Below are positions 50,417 to 55,058 of a DNA stretch of 55,058 nucleotides, one piece after another (position 1 is the first letter of the stretch; each line of letters opens with the position of its first letter). Made by a program: the position numbers and the translations under genes. The stretch comes from Syntrophaceae bacterium UBA6112 (GTDB lineage Bacteria; Desulfobacterota; Syntrophia; Syntrophales; UBA5619). The notes beneath the pieces are model-generated. The model saw nothing but the letters and a program-made list of their open reading frames with translations, was not told the origin of the DNA and made no database searches. The DNA lies in assembly GCA_002423465.1 (NCBI GenBank), contig DIWG01000053.1:1-55058 (forward strand), given 5' to 3'.

Positions 50417-52289
50417 GGACCTGCTCCTCGACCTTCAGATTCAGGATAAAATGGAGCGCCTCGTCCTTGATGTAGGGTTCCACGGTGTTCTTCTGGATGG
50501 AAACTTGACGGAAGAGAGGTGAGGCGTCCAGCGCCATGGTATAGGAGGCCAGCGAGGTCTCGAACAGGGTCCTCTCGCCCAGGATCAGCCCCTCCACCGT
50601 GACCTCCTCGATCCGCGCCTTGGGAGCATCCTGGGTCCGCTTGGAGGCCTCGCCCGTCTGCGGCGGCCCGAAGTTGATCTTGAGATCGGTGAAGCGGATG
50701 TTCTCCGGCGTTAATGCGGCCAATTCGCTGATCAGGACCATGCCGAGGTAGCGGTCCGCGTAGCTCCGGGAGAGCTGACGCCGCTGAGCAACCTTGGCAG
50801 CCATTTGCAGAAGCCGGTTCCGGTCGACCGGCTGACCGATGCGGGCCATCTGCTTCTCGATCCCGGCAATCGTCTCCTTCTTGTTTGCAATGGCGTAGTT
50901 CTGAAATATGAAGACCCCGGCACAGACGAAAACGGTGGCGATGAAGGCTGCGAAAACCACGCGGTTGATCCGGATGACGCTGGCCTCCCTTGCCTTGTCC
51001 TTGTAAGTGAACATCAGGTTCGGCGTGAGGTGTTTGTCCGAGAGGGCGAGCCCCAAGGCCGGTCCGAAGGCGATCCGCTCCGAGATGCAAAGGGCGTCTT
51101 CCCCGTCCCGGCATACGGCCGAATCGTGTCCGTTCAGGGGATCCAGCACATCGCTGGCGATCCCCAACTGAGAGCCCACATAGTCGACGATGGGCTGGTA
51201 GAAGTTCATGGCGCCGGAAACATAAATTCTGACGATCCGTTCGCCGGGCATCGTCGTCGTGTAATGTTCGAAGGTCCTCTCCACCTGGCGCGTCAGCCGC
51301 TCCAGGGCGGGCCGGATCATTTCGAAGATATCCTCTTTCCGAAGTCCGAATCCGGCATTGCTCTTTTCGAGAGGGGGGGAATCCGGACCGAGGCTCCGGA
51401 TGATCTTCCGGCCCTCCTCGATGGTCAGCGCCGGCGCCACGGCATCCGGTTTCTGTTCGTTCAGACGCTCCACGAGGGCTTCCACCATACTGTTGATACC
51501 CGCCTTGATGCCGCGGGTCATGACGAGTTTGTCGATGGTATAGATGTCGATGCGGGAGAAATCGTTTCCGATAAAGAGGTTCGCGACGGTCCCTTCCTGG
51601 GTGGGAATCCAACCGGTCCGGAAGAGATTCTGCACGGAAAACGGGACAATGGAAATTCCGGTGAGAGGCCGTCCGATCCGCGAGAAGAGCGCCTTCAGCT
51701 CTTCGACCTCACGGCGTGGTGCCGTATAAACCATGATGGCCAGCTTGGGGATTCCCTGATCGATAACCTCTCCCTGGGTTTCAAAATCGAGGAGCATCTC
51801 TTTTTCGTCGAAGGGGGCTTCCTTCTTGACCGTCCAGAAGACGACGTTGGCGATCTGTTTCCTCGGAACCTTGGGAATGCGGATGTGGCGGACATCAACC
51901 TTTCCCGCGGACATATTGACCCACAGATCCGCCTGCTTTTCCGAACCGCAGAAGGAGGCCAGCGACGATTTCAGGAAGGATGAAAATTCCGGCGTCTCCC
52001 GGGACGTTTCCGGCGGCAGCGTGAAGCGCGTCCGGTCGGTGATCTCCCAGTGGCCGCCGGTCGTTTTCACGACCCGGACCAGGTGGAGGTAATCATGCCC
52101 GATATCGATTCCGATCGTGGACGATTTTTGAAGGGAAATTAGACCGGGCAGCGAGATCCTGAAGCGGCCGGTTTTCGACGGAAGCGGCTCAGTCGGACTT
52201 GGGTCTGCGGGCACGGAGGCGTCTTTCTTCCTGCTGCGGATGACCTTCAGGAGTTTTTCCGTTGATGTGATGTCGCTGAGTCGAGCCAC
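50409..52289 (-). CDS. fused PilM-PilN pilus assembly protein
   Basis: A 626-residue protein. After a basic/Pro-rich lead (1-52), an actin-like PilM domain spans about 57-420: GIDIGHDYLHLVRV, VRHIRIPKVPRKQIANVVFWTVKKEAPF, FIGNDFSRIDIYTID, RIVRIYVSGAMN. A PilN-type unit follows: the NLM motif (TPNLMFTYKDKAREASVIR), a helix at 444-464, a coiled coil and a ferredoxin-like periplasmic domain to the end. Separate pilM and pilN genes are the rule, so the fusion fixes a 1:1 ratio. It starts with GTG, seven bases after AGGGG. Confidence 0.85.
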   Translation of the reverse strand: MARLSDITSTEKLLKVIRSRKKDASVPADPSPTEPLPSKTGRFRISLPGLISLQKSSTIGIDIGHDYLHLVRVVKTTGGHWEITDRTRFTLPPETSRETPEFSSFLKSSLASFCGSEKQADLWVNMSAGKVDVRHIRIPKVPRKQIANVVFWTVKKEAPFDEKEMLLDFETQGEVIDQGIPKLAIMVYTAPRREVEELKALFSRIGRPLTGISIVPFSVQNLFRTGWIPTQEGTVANLFIGNDFSRIDIYTIDKLVMTRGIKAGINSMVEALVERLNEQKPDAVAPALTIEEGRKIIRSLGPDSPPLEKSNAGFGLRKEDIFEMIRPALERLTRQVERTFEHYTTTMPGERIVRIYVSGAMNFYQPIVDYVGSQLGIASDVLDPLNGHDSAVCRDGEDALCISERIAFGPALGLALSDKHLTPNLMFTYKDKAREASVIRINRVVFAAFIATVFVCAGVFIFQNYAIANKKETIAGIEKQMARIGQPVDRNRLLQMAAKVAQRRQLSRSYADRYLGMVLISELAALTPENIRFTDLKINFGPPQTGEASKRTQDAPKARIEEVTVEGLILGERTLFETSLASYTMALDASPLFRQVSIQKNTVEPYIKDEALHFILNLKVEEQVHG

Positions 52290-52319
52290 TACAGAACCCC
52301 TATGCGATTCTTTGGTTTT

Positions 52320-52592
52320 TCACTTTGTTGTCTGCAAATTTTCGAAGAGGGCCGTTTGACGACTTTTTTTTACGGTGAGATTTTTTCCGTCCCGGTATTT
52401 TTCAAGATGTTTTCGGGCTGCCTCCATATAGTCTGCGGGAAAATGTTTGACCGTCCGGATGCCGAACTGGATGATGGGAGGCTCGGGGATGATTTTCTTT
52501 ACAATGTATTCGCGGACGGTCTTCGCCGAAACGCCCAGTTCTCCCGCGGCATCGATAATGGTGGAGTACGTTTGACCGCTGATAATAATCAT
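52320..52592 (-). CDS. small MerR/excisionase-like helix-turn-helix protein
   Basis: A 90-residue protein. TYSTIIDAAGELGVSAKTVREYIVKKIIPEPPIIQFGIRTVKHFP is a winged-helix or MerR-like HTH: a helix-turn-helix around GVSAKTVREYI, then a beta wing ending RTVKHFP. A basic tail closes it. No effector domain. The start follows GAGAGGG. It lies 30 bp before the PilM-PilN gene on the same strand and behind tandem repeats that overlap its own promoter, so it may autoregulate the pilus operon. Confidence 0.75.
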   Translation of the reverse strand: MIIISGQTYSTIIDAAGELGVSAKTVREYIVKKIIPEPPIIQFGIRTVKHFPADYMEAARKHLEKYRDGKNLTVKKSRQTALFENLQTTK

Positions 52593-52640
52593 AAATCCCT
52601 CTCATCAGTCTTATAGCGGAGGCTTGCCGGGCATCCCGGT

Positions 52641-52695
52641 GGTTCGAACCTGACAAACCAGCGGGACATCCGTATGGTTCGAACCTAACAAACCA
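52641..52695. promoter_or_regulatory. tandem operator-like repeats GGTTCGAACCTRACAAACCA
   Basis: Two 20-bp direct repeats, at 52641-52660 and 52676-52695, are identical except at one base (G/A). Each contains the palindrome GGTTCGAACC. Start-to-start distance is 35 bp. The flanks are also similar (CATCC before; Gs and Cs after). The second repeat overlaps the -10 box of the promoter at 52682-52710. This is the form of an operator array for a dimeric regulator. Confidence 0.72.
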
Positions 52696-52710
52696 CCCGG
52701 ATCTTGTCAA
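52682..52710 (-). promoter_or_regulatory. promoter for the HTH-pilus operon
   Basis: Minus-strand TTGACA (52710-52705), 17-bp spacer, TAGGTT (52687-52682) inside the distal repeat. A second -10-like TATAAG lies closer to the gene but has no good -35. Binding at the repeats would block this promoter. Confidence 0.55.
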
Positions 52711-52785
52711 GGTTTTTTTGATCTCATCCCGCTTCTCTCCTGTCACGGAAGAAGGGGTAGAATCTATTTTTAAGGCGGGTAATGA

Positions 52786-54063
52786 TTATTTTTCTTCTGA
52801 CGGGATGATGGCCGCTTTGCCCAACTGGGCAATCAGGTCTTCCAGATTTTCATTGTCATCGATGACATACTGCGATCCGCCGTCCGAACCGGCCTGGAAG
52901 GCGATGGTGGGCGGTGAGAGGGTGTCCGCCGCGGCTGTTCTCCGTTCGGTCCATGGCGAGACATTCGGGGTGGAGCGGATGTTTTGAACGGCCCCGCCAA
53001 TCAGAGAGGAGGTGTAACCCGCATCCGGGACCGATTCCGGCGCCGGTCGGAAACTCTGGACGGGAAGAACGAAATTTTCCTTTGGGGTCAGGAATTCGTC
53101 CAGATAGCGTTCCTTGGTGAACATGCCGTCTTTTTTCCCCGTATGCATTGCGTTTTCGATTTGCGGAAGACGGTTCTCCCGGATCAGCCCCTTGACCGGT
53201 TGCGTACCCCGGAGGATGGAGAGCAGCGGTACCCGGAACCGGAGGCGCTCGACGTAGAGCAGTTGCTGAATAACGACCCAGGAAAGGGTGGATGCGAGCT
53301 GAAATCGGATCGCATCCTGGGAATCGAGTGGAAAAGAATTGCAGATTCGGTAGATGGCGTCTTCCGCCCGCGCGGCGTGGATGGAGGCGATGACCAGATG
53401 TCCGGACTCGGCGGCGTCGAGGGTCAGGCGGATGGTCTCCGGTTCCCGAAGCTCGCCGACGACGATCACGTCCGGGTCTTCGCGCAGCACGTCGAGCAGA
53501 CCCTGCCGGAAGGTGGCGACATGGGTGCCGACTTCCCGTTGCTGGATGAACGACTGCTTCGAGACGAAACGGTATTCCACGGGATCCTCGAGGGTGACGA
53601 TATGGGCGGAGCGGGAGCGGTTGATCTCCTCAAGGATGGCCGCGATGGTGGTCGTCTTGCCGCAGCCGGTCGTCCCGCAGATCAGGATGAGGCCCGTTGT
53701 GAGTTCGCCGATCTGCAGGAGAGACGGGTGCAGATTCAGCATTCCGATGGTGGGGACCGTTCCGGGAAGGAGACGGACAGCCAGACTCAATCCCCGGACG
53801 GTATTGAAGACGTTCATCCGGATCCGCACATGCTGCACGGTGAATGCGAAATCCACGGACCAGCGGCTCCTCAGAATCTGCAAGTTGACCGGGCTGAGCA
53901 GTTCCTTAACAAGGTTGTCGATTTCCGCACTGGTCCAGCGGACGGCCCTGTCGGTATGAATGGTTCCATTCCTCCGGAAGACGAGCGGCTGGTTTCCGGA
54001 GATGTGGAGATCGGAAATGCCGTCCTTTACCGCGGCAAGAACCATATCGTTGAACTGCTTCAT
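52786..54063 (-). CDS. pilT: PilT-like pilus retraction ATPase with C-terminal extension
   Basis: A 425-residue ATPase. The N-domain GISDLHISGNQPLVFRRNG and RIRMNVFNTVRGLSLAVRLLP are PilT-like. The core shows Walker A GTTGCGKTT (130-138), Asp box TLEDPVEY, Walker B DPDVIVVGELREPET and the His-box GHLVIASIHA (usually LHT). GLIRENRLPQIENAMHTGKKDGM is the AIRNLIRE-type PilT motif. The last 75 residues (QSFRPAPE... to DNENLEDLIAQLGK) are an extra Pro/Ser-rich, then acidic tail. AAGGGGCG precedes the ATG. Confidence 0.9.
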   Translation of the reverse strand: MKQFNDMVLAAVKDGISDLHISGNQPLVFRRNGTIHTDRAVRWTSAEIDNLVKELLSPVNLQILRSRWSVDFAFTVQHVRIRMNVFNTVRGLSLAVRLLPGTVPTIGMLNLHPSLLQIGELTTGLILICGTTGCGKTTTIAAILEEINRSRSAHIVTLEDPVEYRFVSKQSFIQQREVGTHVATFRQGLLDVLREDPDVIVVGELREPETIRLTLDAAESGHLVIASIHAARAEDAIYRICNSFPLDSQDAIRFQLASTLSWVVIQQLLYVERLRFRVPLLSILRGTQPVKGLIRENRLPQIENAMHTGKKDGMFTKERYLDEFLTPKENFVLPVQSFRPAPESVPDAGYTSSLIGGAVQNIRSTPNVSPWTERRTAAADTLSPPTIAFQAGSDGGSQYVIDDNENLEDLIAQLGKAAIIPSEEK

Positions 54064-54326
54064 GCGGGGCGCCCCTTATGATGAATGCCGGAATGATCCT
54101 AACGCTTTTAAATGCCGTTTTCCAATAAAATTTTCGTCCCGGACGGATTGTCTCTGTTTCCCATCCGCCGCATCCGTCGGGAGAGCTTTGCGATGGATTT
54201 CCTTTGTCTCCGGCGGCCGGGCAACGGAACCCGGCAAAGGAACGACTTGACAGAAGGATGGATTGGTTGAATAATCTCCCCGGCCCGAGAAAAACGGGTC
54301 GACGACTTTTCTCTGAAGGGGATTCA
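54064..54326. other. divergent intergenic region pilT / MBL-fold gene
   Basis: Contains the promoter for the plus-strand hydrolase (54247-54275) and its leader. For pilT I see the ribosome site (AAGGGGCG) but no convincing -35/-10 pair. An extended reading frame to 54204 exists in the hydrolase frame but starts before the promoter, so it is not a gene start. Confidence 0.5.
54247..54275 (+). promoter_or_regulatory. sigma70-type promoter for the MBL-fold hydrolase
   Basis: TTGACA (54247-54252), 17-bp spacer, AATAAT (54270-54275), leaving a leader of about 45 nt with GAAGGGGA just before the ATG at 54327. Confidence 0.75.
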
Positions 54327-55028
54327 ATGTTGAAGGTAAAACAGTTTCATTACGGCGCCGACAATCTCGGGTATCTGGCTTACGGAACGGAAAGCGCCGT
54401 GGCCGTTGATGGCGGTGCGGCGGCCGAAATCGTCGCCTTTCTCGGAGAACATCATCTCACCTTGAAGTATGTCGCCAATACCCATGACCATCAGGATCAT
54501 ACCAGCGGCAACAGGGACTTGCTCGCGGCTACGCATGCGCGCCTCCTGACCGGGGCGGACCTTCCGGACGGCAGGCAAATCACGTTGGAGGGTGGCAAGA
54601 TTCGGGTTATCCATACCCCCGGCCATACGGAGGAGTCGCGATCTTTCTACACCGGCAAGGCCCTGATCGCAGGGGACACCCTCTTCAACGGGACGATCGG
54701 GAACTGCTTCTCGGGGGATCTCGAAGGATTCTACCATTCGATTCGGAAACTGATGGAGCTTCCCGATGAAACCGTCGTTTATGCCGGGCACGATTATGTA
54801 AAGAGTTCTCTTGCCTTCGCAAGGCGACTTGAGCCGGGAAACAGGGCCATTGGCGCATTCCTCAGGCGTTACGACCCGAAGCGCGTCCTCTCCACGCTGG
54901 CGGAAGAGAAAATGATCAACCCCTACCTCCGTTTCAACGAGCCGAGCCTCGTGAACCTGCTGGCGAAATTGCGTCTCCCCAGAGAAACGGAATGGGAACG
55001 CTGGCAGTCGCTTATGAGCATTGAATAA
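54327..55028 (+). CDS. MBL-fold hydrolase, glyoxalase II (hydroxyacylglutathione hydrolase)-like
   Basis: A 233-residue metallo-beta-lactamase-fold protein. Metal ligands are in THDHQDHTSGN (HxHxDH), HTPGHT, AGDTLF and AGHDYV. The C-terminal INPYLRFNEPSLVNLL resembles the glyoxalase II substrate domain, although the protein is slightly short. It likely hydrolyses a thioester such as S-lactoylglutathione or a related thiol adduct. The ATG at 54327 is set by the promoter and ribosome site. It is not obviously linked to the pilus genes. Confidence 0.87.
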   Translation: MLKVKQFHYGADNLGYLAYGTESAVAVDGGAAAEIVAFLGEHHLTLKYVANTHDHQDHTSGNRDLLAATHARLLTGADLPDGRQITLEGGKIRVIHTPGHTEESRSFYTGKALIAGDTLFNGTIGNCFSGDLEGFYHSIRKLMELPDETVVYAGHDYVKSSLAFARRLEPGNRAIGAFLRRYDPKRVLSTLAEEKMINPYLRFNEPSLVNLLAKLRLPRETEWERWQSLMSIE

Positions 55029-55030
55029 TA

Positions 55031-55058
55031 ATGGGGGTCAGGTCTTGAATTTTAGCGT
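55031..55058 (+). mobile_element. possible start of a REP-associated transposase element
   Basis: The last bases contain GGGGGTCAGGTCTTGAATTT, a phrase I associate with the sequence in front of REP-associated tyrosine (IS200/IS605-like) transposase genes in deltaproteobacteria. The gene itself, if present, is beyond the window. Confidence 0.4.

Noticed and set aside
50236..51612. 458-codon minus-strand ORF overlapping PilM-PilN and PilO
   Set aside because: Same strand but another frame of the real genes; the translation is Arg/Gly/Pro-rich with no motif.
50805..51983. 392-codon plus-strand ORF antisense to PilM-PilN
   Set aside because: Mirror frame of a strong coding region; no start signal.
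52984..54081. 365-codon plus-strand ORF antisense to pilT
   Set aside because: Mirror frame of pilT, which has all ATPase motifs.
1..55058. CRISPR arrays, tRNA or rRNA genes, riboswitches
   Set aside because: I saw no regularly spaced repeats beyond the two 20-bp copies at 52641-52695, no cloverleaf with a GGTTCGAxxCC arm in a tRNA context (the GGTTCGAACC here is not followed by an acceptor stem and CCA), and no rRNA-like or known riboswitch sequence.

Overview
The window looks like a chromosomal segment of a Gram-negative bacterium, most likely a deltaproteobacterium (Desulfobacterota, perhaps Syntrophales). This rests on the gene families, the lipoprotein and secretin components and the intergenic palindromes, not on a marker gene. 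It holds two large systems: an exopolysaccharide (EPS) or capsule synthesis, export and decoration locus (about 1-39.7 kb) and a type IV pilus assembly locus (about 39.9-54.1 kb). A metallo-beta-lactamase-fold hydrolase closes the right end. I saw no rRNA, tRNA or CRISPR array.

Layout of the EPS part. (1) 14-8685, minus strand, visibly AT-rich: polytopic glycosyltransferases (one probably truncated at the window edge), a GT2 dolichyl-phosphate-sugar synthase-like enzyme, a GT87-like protein, a DUF1566 protein, two SGNH hydrolases and a GINT1-like beta-propeller. (2) 8926-12221, plus strand, visibly GC-rich: GT4, methyltransferase, GT4. (3) 12269-15595: an SGNH hydrolase, a methyltransferase and an ATP-grasp ligase. 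(4) 15627-25491, minus strand, one tightly packed operon led by galE: an exported unknown, a BNR/sialidase-like propeller, three GT4 enzymes, an OmpA-family protein and a MurJ-type flippase. (5) 25689-35824, plus strand, divergent from galE: two tandem HTH proteins, outer-membrane export lipoprotein, chain-length protein, O-antigen-ligase-type polymerase, ExeA-like AAA ATPase with SPOR-like repeats, a ParA/BY-kinase-like protein with a degenerate P-loop, GT4 and the initiating polyprenyl-phosphate sugar transferase. (6) 35929-39617, minus strand: a carbamoyltransferase with an SGNH protein, a 49-residue DUF5989 protein and an SxtJ-like protein.

A plausible flow is: the initiating transferase (34385-35824) and the GT4 enzymes build a lipid-linked repeat, the MurJ-like protein flips it, the Wzy-like protein polymerises it under the chain-length protein, and the Wza-like lipoprotein exports it. 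SGNH, ATP-grasp, methyl- and carbamoyl-transferases decorate it.

The pilus part runs on the minus strand: pilT-like ATPase, small HTH regulator, a fused PilM-PilN, PilO-like, PilP/MshK-like, secretin, ExeA-like ATPase, PilB/MshE-like ATPase, PilC, pilin, and then a TPR protein with a TMTC/PMT-like membrane half placed just behind the pilin terminator.

The most interesting signals are: a dyad-overlapping promoter motif (CTTGACA-TNCAAR) in front of five polysaccharide transcription units; two back-to-back divergent promoters whose -35 boxes form the arms of perfect inverted repeats; an sxtI/J/K-like carbamoylation module; tandem 20-bp operator-like repeats before the pilus-operon HTH gene; a 9-G tract in the secretin signal peptide; and a pilin terminator that runs almost into the next start codon.
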